Origin: Collimonas sp. UBA1456
GTDB lineage: Bacteria; Pseudomonadota; Gammaproteobacteria; Burkholderiales; Burkholderiaceae_D
Length of the DNA stretch: 14,238 nucleotides
Assembly (NCBI GenBank): GCA_002325825.1
Contig: DCSW01000099.1
Coordinates: 1 to 14,238 of the forward strand
Reading direction: 5' to 3'
The notes below the pieces were generated by a model that was given only the letters and a program-made list of their open reading frames with translations, had not been told where the DNA came from and ran no database searches. Below are positions 1 through 7,737 of this stretch, piece by piece (positions within the stretch are counted from its first letter, which is position 1; each line of letters begins with the position of its first letter). Both the position numbers and the translations under genes were made by a program.

Positions 1-13
1 ATTTAAGAAAATC

Positions 14-157
14 CTACTTTAAACTGATCATATTTTGTGGGAGGATTACTTCGGTACCGTTAAGCACCACGCTGCCATCTTCTGCGATCATGCGTGCCGC
101 TGCAGCGGCAATTTCCGCGCGTAGTTGTTCTAATTCAGGAGAAAGATTGGATGCCAT
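14..157 (-). pseudogene. Short truncated gene, conserved N-terminus only (47 codons)
   Basis: Reading leftwards from an ATG at 157 gives a 47-residue frame starting MASNLSPELEQLRAEIAAAA and ending at a TAG at 14-16. An in-frame ATG four codons upstream (169) is also possible. The first 28 residues form a neat Ala/Glu-rich helix that resembles the start of a conserved hypothetical protein I associate with Burkholderiales, in which the helix is followed by a Lys/Arg-rich segment. Here the resemblance stops after 'MIAEDG', and the remaining 19 residues (SVVLNGTEVILPQNMISLK) look unrelated. I therefore read it as a gene cut by a rearrangement near position 70, leaving a short stub. It is divergent from mpl, with about 170 bases between them. 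No function can be assigned. It could also be a genuine small protein; confidence is low. Confidence 0.35.
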
Positions 158-326
158 GAGAGCGATCATAAAATGATTTTTGGTTTACCTGCCATCGATT
201 CGTACCATCCATTGGCATCGGCAAACTGTACTAGCTAGGAAAAACTTTCGGCCTCAGCTTATCGTTTAAATCGGCTGATCAGGTAAAATCACGGTATTCC
301 TCTTAGTAAAATAGTGAAACTGAAGA

Positions 327-1642
327 ATGCATATTTATATCTTTGGCATCTGCAGCACGTTTATGGGCGGTTTGGCGATATTGGCTAAACAGGCGGGGCA
401 TAAAGTGACCGGCTGCGATGCTAATGTATACCCGCCGATGAGTACCCGACTCGAAGCACAGGAAATAGAACTGACCCAGGGCTTCGGTCCGGAACAGGCC
501 GGCTTACAGCCGGATTTGTTCGTAATCGGTAATGTCGTTTCGCGTGGCAATCCACTGATGGAGGAGATACTGAACCGCGGTTTTCCGTATGTCTCGGGGC
601 CGCGATGGATAGATGAGCATATTTTGTACGATAAATGGACACTGGCGGTGTGTCCGGCGCCCACGGCAAGACCACCACTTCAGGGATGCTGGCCTGGATT
701 TTGGAAGACGCCAGTTACGATCCAAGTTTCCTGATCGGCGGTGTGCCGATGAATTTCGACATATCGACCCAGCTATTGCATCAGGCCGATGCGGTAGCAT
801 CTTCGTTCTTCGTGATTGAAGCCGATGAGTGTGACACTGCATTCTTCGACAAGCGCAGTAAGTTTGTTCACTATCGCGCCGAAACAGTGATGGTGAATAA
901 CTTCGAATACGATCATGCCGACATCTTTCCTGATTTGGTGGTGGTCGCAACCCAATTCCATCATCTGGTCCGCACTGTGCCGGGTGTCGGTCGTTTAGTT
1001 GTCAATGTCCGTGAACCGGCCTTACAACGCGGCTGCTGGAGCGGAACGGAAATGTTTTGTGGCGAGCAGCAAGTCTTGTCGTTCCACGCTCTGGATAATG
1101 GCGACTTTGAAGTGAGCTTCAACAGCGAGTTGCAGGGCGTCGTGCAATGGTCGTTGAGCGGTGAATACATTCGCATGAATGCACTGGCCGCGCTAGTCTG
1201 TTTTGAAAACGTCAAGCGCCGCATGGAGCTGCGCGGCACGGTACGCGATTTCGCAGTTTATGGCGACTTTCCTCACCATACCACGACGGTTGTCGGGTTG
1301 TGCAAGCAGATCGGCAACGCGCGCATCTCGGTGGTGCTGGAGATGCGTTTGAACAACATGAAGCTGGGTGCCATGCAAGATGCGCTGCCGGGTGGCCTGG
1401 CAGAAACCGATCTGGTGTTTGGCTATGGCGCTAAAGGTAACGGCAAGGAAGCGTTCGATTGGAGTCTGGGCGAAGCGCTACAGCTGCTTAGCGACAAAGC
1501 GAGCGTTTACGATGATCTCGAACAATTGTTGGCGGTGATTGTCAAGGCCACCAAGCCTGGCGACCAGGTGCTGGTGATGGGTAACGATGGTTTCGGCGGC
1601 GTCCATCAAAAAATCCTGAGTGCCTTGATTGGATTGTCATGA
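327..1642 (+). pseudogene. mpl: mpl pseudogene: UDP-MurNAc:L-Ala-D-Glu-meso-Dap ligase
   Basis: Mpl is a cytoplasmic Mur-ligase-family enzyme that re-attaches recycled murein tripeptide to UDP-MurNAc. The N-terminal part (327 to about 652) shows the glycine loop, altered to GICSTFMGG, and the Mpl landmarks 'CDANVYPPMST' and 'ISGNVVSRGNP'-like 'IGNVVSRGNP'. The frame breaks just before the ATP-binding P-loop: DNA around 648-655 (GTGTGTCC) carries two extra bases, probably a TG duplication. The next frame resumes with GAHGKTTTSGMLAWILED and runs to the TGA at 1640-1642 with EADE, DTAFFDKRSKFVHYR, NVKRRMELRGT and MGNDGFGGVHQK. Beyond the frameshift, about 20 residues are missing between 'RMNALAAL' and 'FENVKRRM', a few more near 'EPALQRGCWS', and the usual DDFAHHPT motif has become GDFPHHTTT with a small deletion. 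Several independent lesions make this a pseudogene. The stop overlaps the next start (ATGA). Confidence 0.94.
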
Positions 1643-2238
1643 TTCTTTATCTGCACGGCTTCCACTCATCGCCGCAATCTTTTAAAGCGCGCCTGCTGGC
1701 AGAACGCATGCAACAGTTGGGACGGGCGGACGACTATCTGTGTCCGCAGTTACCGGCTTCACCGGCTGCTGCAACCGGTCTGGCGCAAGACTGCATCAAG
1801 CAATGCCGGCCAGTCGACCTGATTCTGATCGGTTCATCGCTGAACGATTACTGCGATACCTGGCTAGTCGAACAGATCGGTTGCCGTGAGGGGTTGTTGA
1901 ATCCGATAGTTAGGCCGTCACGAGATCTGAAAAAATATGTCGGCGTCAGCACCCAGTATCATTCAGAGCAGTCGCTTGAATTCAAGCGCGAGTACATCGC
2001 AGAATTGCAGATTTTGCAAATCGATCGCATCAGGCAGCCTGAGCGCTATTTCCTGATTGCCGTGACCGGTGATGAAGTTCTCGATTGGCGCGAGATGGTC
2101 GACCATTATCCGCAAGATAGACAGGTAATGATAGGGGGTAGCGATCATGGCACCGGTGAGTTCACCGATTATGCCGATGCGGTATTGGCGTTTTGCGGTA
2201 CCCTGCTGAATGTCAATGCAGCTGGATCGGGTCTCTGA
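1639..2238 (+). CDS. YqiA/YcfP-type alpha/beta-hydrolase (esterase), altered elbow
   Basis: A 199-residue open frame of the YqiA/YcfP family of small alpha/beta hydrolases, about the usual family length (190-200). It starts MILYLHGFHSSPQSFKARLL, the typical oxyanion-side LHGF motif. The nucleophile elbow is at residues 65-70, GSSLND, where the family normally has GSSLGG. Ser67 remains but the following glycine of G-x-S-x-G is Asn69. Later landmarks are intact: LLNP (87-90), TQYHSE, FKREYIAEL, the acid region TGDEVLDW (143-150) and the histidine in GSDHG (168-171). Start choice: the ATG overlaps the mpl stop by four bases (ATGA), implying translational coupling to a gene that is now broken. 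Its TGA overlaps the ubiC ATG by one base. The frame is complete, but the elbow substitution in a decaying neighbourhood raises doubt about activity. The physiological substrate is not known to me. Confidence 0.83.
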   Translation: MILYLHGFHSSPQSFKARLLAERMQQLGRADDYLCPQLPASPAAATGLAQDCIKQCRPVDLILIGSSLNDYCDTWLVEQIGCREGLLNPIVRPSRDLKKYVGVSTQYHSEQSLEFKREYIAELQILQIDRIRQPERYFLIAVTGDEVLDWREMVDHYPQDRQVMIGGSDHGTGEFTDYADAVLAFCGTLLNVNAAGSGL

Positions 2239-2900
2239 TGCCGCGTTCCCCGACCTTTGCCAAATGGCACGAGCATGCCAATGGTGTTCAACCATCCGAT
2301 ACGATGCGCGACTGGTTGACCGATCGATCCTCGCTGACCTATAAATTGATGGCGCATTGCCAGCAGTTTCGGGTGCAGCGCCTGCGTCAGCAGCGCGCCA
2401 TGTGTCTGGCCGACGAGTGGCAGGCAATCGCGCTGCCAGGACGGCTGCAGGTACAGGAGCGCGATGTACTATTACGCTGCGACGGTCATCCGATGGTGCT
2501 AGGACACACGGTGTTGGCGCTCCGTGCAACGACGGCTGAATGGCCTTTTTTTGGGGGATTAGGTGAGCGTTCACTTGGCACCACGCTGTTTGGCGACCCG
2601 CTGGTGGCGCGCGGCCAGCTGCAATTTGCGCGTCTGTACGACGGCCACCCGCTGGTGCGTCGCATGCGTGCTGCGACCGGCAATCTTAGTTTCGCTTATC
2701 CTCTTTGGGCTCGGCGCTCGGCATTTCGCCGCAAAACCGGCGTGATGCTAGTGACCGAAGTATTTTTTCCTGAAATTGACGCATTGCGGCGGATGCGAAC
2801 CGACCTGAAAATGGTGCTTTTCGCACCGTCCCCCGTCAGCACTGCTTCCAGGCATAGGGCTGCTGCCCTTCAATCAATATCATTTGGCGCTGTCAAGTAA
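2238..2900 (+). CDS. ubiC: Chorismate lyase (chorismate-pyruvate lyase)
   Basis: UbiC removes pyruvate from chorismate to give 4-hydroxybenzoate, the ring precursor of ubiquinone, in the cytoplasm. The 220-residue frame carries the family landmarks in order: MRDWLTDRSSLTYKL (23-37), EWQAIALP (60-67), VLLRCDGHPMVLGHTVL with the substrate-binding Arg80, LGERSLGTTLFGDP (108-121), LQFARL, RRKTGVMLVTEVFFP with the catalytic-site Glu174. The ATG at 2238 was chosen because it overlaps the preceding stop (TGATG) and gives the normal N-terminus. After residue 180, where family members end or nearly end, there are about 40 further residues (ending SISFGAVK) with no resemblance I recognise, suggesting loss of the original stop and read-through. 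It sits in the run mpl - esterase - ubiC and depends on the shikimate pathway, for which aroE is retained downstream. I judge it probably functional. Confidence 0.88.
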   Translation: MPRSPTFAKWHEHANGVQPSDTMRDWLTDRSSLTYKLMAHCQQFRVQRLRQQRAMCLADEWQAIALPGRLQVQERDVLLRCDGHPMVLGHTVLALRATTAEWPFFGGLGERSLGTTLFGDPLVARGQLQFARLYDGHPLVRRMRAATGNLSFAYPLWARRSAFRRKTGVMLVTEVFFPEIDALRRMRTDLKMVLFAPSPVSTASRHRAAALQSISFGAVK

Positions 2901-2973
2901 CCAGTCAGTCATTCACAACCAAGCACACAGTACTGACAGCGGTATCATCAAAAATTCACACGTAAAGTATGCA

Positions 2974-5034
2974 ATGAATCTATTTTTTGAAGAGTCCGGC
3001 GACTTTAAAGCAGGCGCAGTACTGTCGCAACAAGGCAAGGCATATCAGGTCGAACTTCCTTCGGGAAAACGCAGTAAGGTCGAATCCAAGGATGTGCTGC
3101 TGCAATTCAGAATGCCGGCATCGCAGGAATTGCTGGAGCAGGCGCAACGGATTGCGCAAGAAATTGAACTGGATTTCTTGTGGGAAGTCGCCGGCCAGGA
3201 AGAGTTCGGGTTTGCCGAACTGGGCGCGGAATATTTCGGCCATACACCGCTGCCGGCAGAGGCAGCCGGCTTGTTGTTGAGCTTGCACAAGGCGCCGATC
3301 TATTTCTATAAAAAGGGCCGGGGCCGTTATAAGGCTGCTCCCGAAGCATCCCTCAAGGCAGCGCAGGCAGGCATCGAGAAAAAAAAACAGCAGGTGTTGA
3401 TTCAGGCGCAGTATGTCGAGCAGTTAAAGTCCGGGCAGTTGCCGGACGTGATGAAACCGTTGGTGCTGCAATTATTGTTCAAGCCGGACAAGAATAGCAT
3501 AGAATACAAGGCACTGAATACTGCCTGCAATGAGTTGCGGACTTCGCCGCAACGCCTGATGCTTAAAGTGGGCGGAATTGCCTCGGCCAAACAGTTGCAT
3601 TTGTCTAAATTTCTGCTGGAGTTTTTCCCTAAGGGAACCGGTTTCCCCAAGATCACCATTCCATCAGTGCCGGAGTTGCCGCTGGCGGCGGTACAGGCGT
3701 TCTCCATCGACGACGTGACCACAACCGAAATCGACGATGCGCTGTCGTTACAGACGCTGGCCGACGGCAGTATCCGGATCGGTATTCATATTGCAGCACC
3801 GGGCCTCGGCATCAAGCGCGGCGATGCGCTGGATACGATTGCGCGTCAGCGCATGTCGACCGTGTATATGCCGGGCGACAAGATCACTATGTTGCCGGAT
3901 GAGTTGATCGAGGCTTTTACGCTGGCGGAAGGCAAGAATTGCCCGGCGCTGTCGCTCTACGCCACTCTCGATCCGCAGGACTGGCGCGTGATCAGCACCG
4001 AAAGCCGCGCTGAACTGGTGCCGATTTCGGCCAACCTGCGCCATAACAACCTTGACGAACTAGTCACAGAAGAAAATCTCGCTAACGATGCCGGCGATTA
4101 TCCACACAAGGCCGATATCGCAGTGCTATGGAAATTTATACAGGTGCTGGAACAAGGCCGTATGACCAAGCGCGAAAGTTTCGGGTTGCGGCCCGAGCAA
4201 AACAATCACGTCGATTTCAATTTTTATGTTGAAGACGATGTTGTTACCATCACCCGCCGCAAGCGCGGCGCGCCTCTCGACAAGATCGTCGCCGAGCTGA
4301 TGATTTTTGCCAACAGCAGCTGGGGCAAGTTGATGTCCGACCATGGCGTGCCGGGTATCTACCGCGCACAGGGCGGCAGCAGCGGTGGCTGGGCTGCCAA
4401 AATGCAGGTCCGCATGGTGACTCACGCAGCCCCGCACCAGGGCTTGGGTGTCGATCAATATGCGTGGAGCACTTCGCCGCTGCGCCGGTATACCGATCTG
4501 ATCAATCAATGGCAGATCCTGGCATGCATCGAGGGCGGCGTAGCGCCGTTCAAGCCCCGCGATGCCGATCTGTTTGCGATCGTCTCAGGCTTTGATGCAG
4601 TGTATTCTGGCTACGGCGATTTCCAGTCCAACATGGAGCGCTACTGGTGCTTGCGTTGGCTGGAGCAGGAGCAGGTACGCCAGGTCGAGGCGGTGGTACT
4701 GAAAGACGAGATAATGCGATTGGCGGATATCCCGCTGATTATCAAATTACCGGGTATGCAACAACTGGCGCGCGGCACTCAGGTCAAACTGGATATTCTG
4801 CGTTGGGACGAGGTCGACCTGACGTTCGAGGCGCGCCTGCTGGAAGTGTGTGCGGCACCGAGCGTTGATGCGCAGCAACTCGATGATGCGAAGGATGCGG
4901 TGGAGGACGAGATGATTGCCGAGCAATCGGAGACGGTAGCGGATCAGGCTGTTGATGCAGTTGCCAGTGATGAGAGCGGTCCGGCGGTTAATGACGCGCC
5001 TATTCTCCACGAGATAAAGTCGCCGGCCGATTGA
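2974..5034 (+). CDS. RNase II-family (RNB domain) 3'-5' exoribonuclease
   Basis: A 686-residue member of the RNase II/RNR superfamily, which degrades RNA from the 3' end in the cytoplasm. The start is placed at the ATG at 2974 (MNLFFEESGDFKAG), the conserved beginning of this betaproteobacterial branch; the frame stays open upstream to a TTG at 2884, inside ubiC, but that extension looks non-coding. The RNB catalytic core runs from about residue 240 to 560. Metal-ligand motif: FSIDDVTTTEIDDAL, with Asp246, Asp254 and Asp255 and Glu252 where E. coli RNase II has Asp. IHIAAPG (271-277) and ARQRMSTVYMPGDK follow. The RNA-contacting STSPLRRYTDLINQ motif lies near 499-512. A weak S1-like C-terminal part is followed by an acidic, alanine-rich tail (about 630-686). 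No frame break was seen. The locus is usually annotated as exoribonuclease II (rnb-like); I leave the symbol blank because it is clearly divergent from E. coli rnb. Confidence 0.9.
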   Translation: MNLFFEESGDFKAGAVLSQQGKAYQVELPSGKRSKVESKDVLLQFRMPASQELLEQAQRIAQEIELDFLWEVAGQEEFGFAELGAEYFGHTPLPAEAAGLLLSLHKAPIYFYKKGRGRYKAAPEASLKAAQAGIEKKKQQVLIQAQYVEQLKSGQLPDVMKPLVLQLLFKPDKNSIEYKALNTACNELRTSPQRLMLKVGGIASAKQLHLSKFLLEFFPKGTGFPKITIPSVPELPLAAVQAFSIDDVTTTEIDDALSLQTLADGSIRIGIHIAAPGLGIKRGDALDTIARQRMSTVYMPGDKITMLPDELIEAFTLAEGKNCPALSLYATLDPQDWRVISTESRAELVPISANLRHNNLDELVTEENLANDAGDYPHKADIAVLWKFIQVLEQGRMTKRESFGLRPEQNNHVDFNFYVEDDVVTITRRKRGAPLDKIVAELMIFANSSWGKLMSDHGVPGIYRAQGGSSGGWAAKMQVRMVTHAAPHQGLGVDQYAWSTSPLRRYTDLINQWQILACIEGGVAPFKPRDADLFAIVSGFDAVYSGYGDFQSNMERYWCLRWLEQEQVRQVEAVVLKDEIMRLADIPLIIKLPGMQQLARGTQVKLDILRWDEVDLTFEARLLEVCAAPSVDAQQLDDAKDAVEDEMIAEQSETVADQAVDAVASDESGPAVNDAPILHEIKSPAD

Positions 5035-5130
5035 TCCACAGGCAAGCGATCGCGCAACTGTAAATTCCCTATTGGAATATTGCTTTGCCGTAGAACCCTT
5101 TCCTTCATTACCGCGAGTTGTGGTCCACGC

Positions 5131-5991
5131 ATGAAATTCATTTTTCAAAACCAAATCCTGGTCGGCGCCATCGTAGAGTCGGTGACGGCGCATTTTGCCG
5201 CCGCCGATGCGTTCAAATTGAAACCGACCGATCCCCCAACTAGAAGTGATCCTGATCAATATCAAGAATAGCACCAAGCCGGAAGCGCTAGCATAAGCTA
5301 ATCTAGATGGTAGCGACAATGCTGACGCCGGGCGAGCCAAATCATCGCTATCGGATATTCGTAAATCCAAAAACGGCGCCAATCTGATGGCAACCAAGTG
5401 CCGTATCGAGCAGCTCGAACAGCAGTAGCAACAGATGCATAAGGAAACCTTCCGTTGATGTTGCCGGCCATGGATCTTACATGACAAGATCAGCGACAAT
5501 ACGCCCCCAGCCGAACGACACCGACCTGATCAAAATCACCAAGGCTATAGCCAGCAAGGAAGCTGAGATAGCCAAGAATATCGACGAGTATAACAAGCGG
5601 CAGAAAAAGACTCAGATCATGCCGAGTGCGTCCGTGGTCGGTTATGCCGCTTACTACAAGGCATTCCAGGACCGTTTCTAAAAAATGGGCATGTTGAATT
5701 TTTCTAAAAGAACGGTCTCAACCCGTATGGGAAGATGGTGTGTATATCCCGATCTACCTGGATAGTTAACTCTACGCCAGAGAAGGCGTTGTTCGCATCG
5801 AACGCAGCTCAGGTAATCCGGATCTGGATAGCGCAACCTTGAAAATTATCGAGCGTTCGGCACCGTTTGGACGTTTTCAAGAAAACATGAATAGCAGTGG
5901 CAAAGACGATGTATGGGAGTGGATCTCAACGTTTGAGTTCATCCGTGCAGGGTCACTGGAGGCGAAACCGATAGGGGGAAACAATCAATGA
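5131..5991 (+). pseudogene. tonB: tonB pseudogene: TonB-family energy transducer
   Basis: Joined over three frames, this region recovers a TonB-type protein, which spans the inner membrane and passes proton-motive force to outer-membrane receptors. It begins MKFIFQNQILVGAIVESVTAH, then jumps to FAAADAFKLKPTDP, with part of the membrane anchor apparently deleted. After a frameshift near 5235 it continues LEVILINIKNSTKPEAL, with TAA at 5294-5296 and TAG at 5426-5428, and 'ANLDGSDNADAGRAKS'. From 5505 comes a Lys/Glu-rich linker (AIASKEAEIAKNIDEYNKR) and the YYKAFQDR segment, which ends at a TAA (5679-5681). The TonB C-terminal domain follows with a frameshift near 5738: VYIPIYLDS, a TAA stop (5767-5769), then VRIERSSGNPDLDSATLKII and RSAPFGRF, ending with TGA 5989-5991. 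Multiple stops and frameshifts make it clearly dead. The final ATGA overlaps aroE. It fits the Oxalobacteraceae order RNase II - tonB - aroE. Confidence 0.86.
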
Positions 5992-6827
5992 ACGATACCG
6001 ACGTGTTCGCTCAATATTTGGTGATCGGTAATCCGATTGCCCACAGCAAGTCGCCCGATATTCAGAACCGCTTTGCCGCCGACACCATGCAGGATCTGCA
6101 TTATGGACGCTTGCTGGCGCCGTTGAAGGGCTTTGCCGCGACGCTACAGCAGTTCATCACGCAAGGCGGCAAGGGTGCTAACGTCACCGTGCCGTTCAAG
6201 CTTGAAGCCTATGCACTGGCGACCAATCTGACAGCCAGGGCCAAGGCCGCCGGTGCCGTCAATACGCTGAAATTCGACGGCAGCGGCATACTTGGCGATA
6301 ACACTGATGGCGTCGGCCTGGTGACCGATGTGGTGCGTAATGCAGGCTACGATCTGGCCGGTAAAAAAATCCTGCTGCTGGGTGCCGGCGGCGCCGCGCG
6401 TGGCGTGATGTTGTCACTACTGAAATCCAGCCCGGCGAAGTTGGTGATTGCCAATCGTACAACGGTGAAGGCAGGCGAACTGGTGCAGCAGTTCCAGCCA
6501 TTCGCGGTAGGATGTGAACTTAGCGCCTGTGGTTTTGTCGCTCTGAAGCAACAGTTCGATCTCGTGATCAATGCGACATCGGCCAGTTTGCAGGCGGATT
6601 TGCCGCCAGTTGCCGCGCAGGTGTTCGGTGCGGCGACGCTGGCTTACGACATGATGTACGGCAAACAGCCGACGGTGTTCATGCAATTTGCCACGTTGCA
6701 TGGCGCGCAAGTACGCGACGGCCTCGGCATGCTGGTAGAGCAGGCAGCCGAATCTTTTTTTGTTTGGCGTGGCGTGCGTCCGCTCACAGATGCCGTACTT
6801 GCAGCATTACGTGCGCAGCTATCGTAG
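5988..6827 (+). CDS. aroE: Shikimate dehydrogenase (NADP+)
   Basis: AroE reduces 3-dehydroshikimate to shikimate with NADPH, in the cytoplasmic route to chorismate. The 279-residue frame has the normal length and all landmarks. Substrate-binding SKSP is at 20-23 (GNPIAHSKSPDIQNRFA). NVTVPFK at 65-71 contains catalytic Lys71. Asn92 lies in GAVNTL, and NTDG at 105-108 contains catalytic Asp107. The Rossmann NADP loop GAGGAARG is at 132-139, with NRT at 156-158. NATSAS (195-200), DMMYGKQPTVFM (221-232) and GLGMLVEQAAESF (245-257) complete the set. The ATG at 5988 overlaps the tonB pseudogene stop by four bases, so its translation was formerly coupled to tonB. A GGGGGAAAC stretch just upstream (about 5974-5982) may serve as its ribosome binding site. 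It ends with TAG, which shows that TAG is a normal stop here. It looks fully functional, and its product feeds ubiC among others. Confidence 0.96.
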   Translation: MNDTDVFAQYLVIGNPIAHSKSPDIQNRFAADTMQDLHYGRLLAPLKGFAATLQQFITQGGKGANVTVPFKLEAYALATNLTARAKAAGAVNTLKFDGSGILGDNTDGVGLVTDVVRNAGYDLAGKKILLLGAGGAARGVMLSLLKSSPAKLVIANRTTVKAGELVQQFQPFAVGCELSACGFVALKQQFDLVINATSASLQADLPPVAAQVFGAATLAYDMMYGKQPTVFMQFATLHGAQVRDGLGMLVEQAAESFFVWRGVRPLTDAVLAALRAQLS

Positions 6828-6945
6828 TACTGTTTTAGTACGATCCTGGTGTCGTTAATGTGCATCGGGTCGTTGTCGAAGCTCGAGTTGTCCAATCCGA
6901 GGCACCTTGCCTTCAATCGATCAATCTGGAAATGAGAGTGAATCA

Positions 6946-7612
6946 GTGGGCAAAATAATATTGCGTTTATACGTGCTGCTGATTGCCGCAATCTTGCTGT
7001 TGCAAGTCTATTTTTTCGTTCAGAAATGGTGGTGGATAGATCACAATCCGATCTCCACCAGCTTCATTCGAGAACGTCTCGCCGAGTTTCGTGAGACTGT
7101 GCCGGATGCTCAGCTGCAATTCACATGGGTGTCGTATGCGCGTATCTCCAACAACCCGAAACGCGTGATCTTCGCCGCCGAAGACGCTAATTTCTTCGAG
7201 CATGATGGGGTGGACTGGAATGCGCTGCAGAAAGCCTACGAAAAGAATGAGAAAAAAGGCCAGGTGGTGCGCGGCGGTTCCACCATCACCTAGCAACTGG
7301 CGAAAAATCTTTTCCTGTCGGGTGAGCGCAGTTATTTACGCAAAGGTCAGGAACTGATCATCACCTACATGCTTGAGTTCTTGATGAAAAAAAGAGCGCA
7401 TCCTTAAGATTTACTTGAATTTGGTGGAGTGGGGTAATGGCTTGTTCGGCGCCGAAGCGGCGGCTCAGTATTATTACAAGACCTCTGCCGCCAATCTCGG
7501 ATCCAGTCAGGCTGGGCGGCTCGCGGTGATGTTGCCGGGGCCGCGCTTCTACGACAAAATCGCGACTCGGCATATCTTTCGCAACGCACCAGATTGACTC
7601 TATGACGCATGA
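6946..7612 (+). pseudogene. mtgA: mtgA pseudogene: monofunctional peptidoglycan glycosyltransferase
   Basis: MtgA is a GT51-family, single-pass inner-membrane enzyme that polymerises glycan strands from lipid II. A GTG at 6946 gives the usual start VGKIILRLYVLLIAA with one membrane segment (about residues 4-25), followed by the tryptophan-rich QKWWWIDHNP. The first catalytic motif is intact (AAEDANFFEHDGVDW, catalytic Glu79). In the second motif, GGSTITQQLAKN, a TAG at 7291-7293 replaces the first Gln codon, cutting the protein at 115 residues. The same frame continues LAKNLFLSGERSYLRKGQEL and then shifts by one inserted base at the A-run/AGAG near 7387-7396. The next frame reads IYLNLVEWGNGLFGAEAAAQ and LAVMLPGPRFYDK to a TGA at 7595-7597, after which only faint traces remain. 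A nonsense mutation plus a frameshift make it inactive. It lies downstream of aroE, its usual neighbour. Confidence 0.94.
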
Positions 7613-7737
7613 GATCGTTTAAATTACCTTAGAATGCGGGCTTGCCAGAGGTTGTTTAAATTGCCGTGAATTTGAATTTTTTCCAACGTGTAAAAACCGA
7701 ATAGCACTTTTCTGAAAAATCTGTCATCGAGATAAGC

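Noticed and set aside
327..1642. Programmed ribosomal frameshifting in mpl
   Set aside because: The junction has no slippery heptamer, the shift needs two bases, and the gene also has deletions in conserved motifs. Pseudogene decay is simpler.
2884..2973. Longer N-terminus of the RNase II-like protein from the TTG at 2884
   Set aside because: The extra 30 residues overlap ubiC, show no family resemblance, and the ATG at 2974 gives the typical MNLFFEESGDFKAG start.
7617..7665. Near-identical 12-mers GTTTAAATTACC and GTTTAAATTGCC as direct repeats of an operator or mobile element
   Set aside because: Only two AT-rich copies, with one mismatch, at the end of a pseudogene; not enough to separate from chance.
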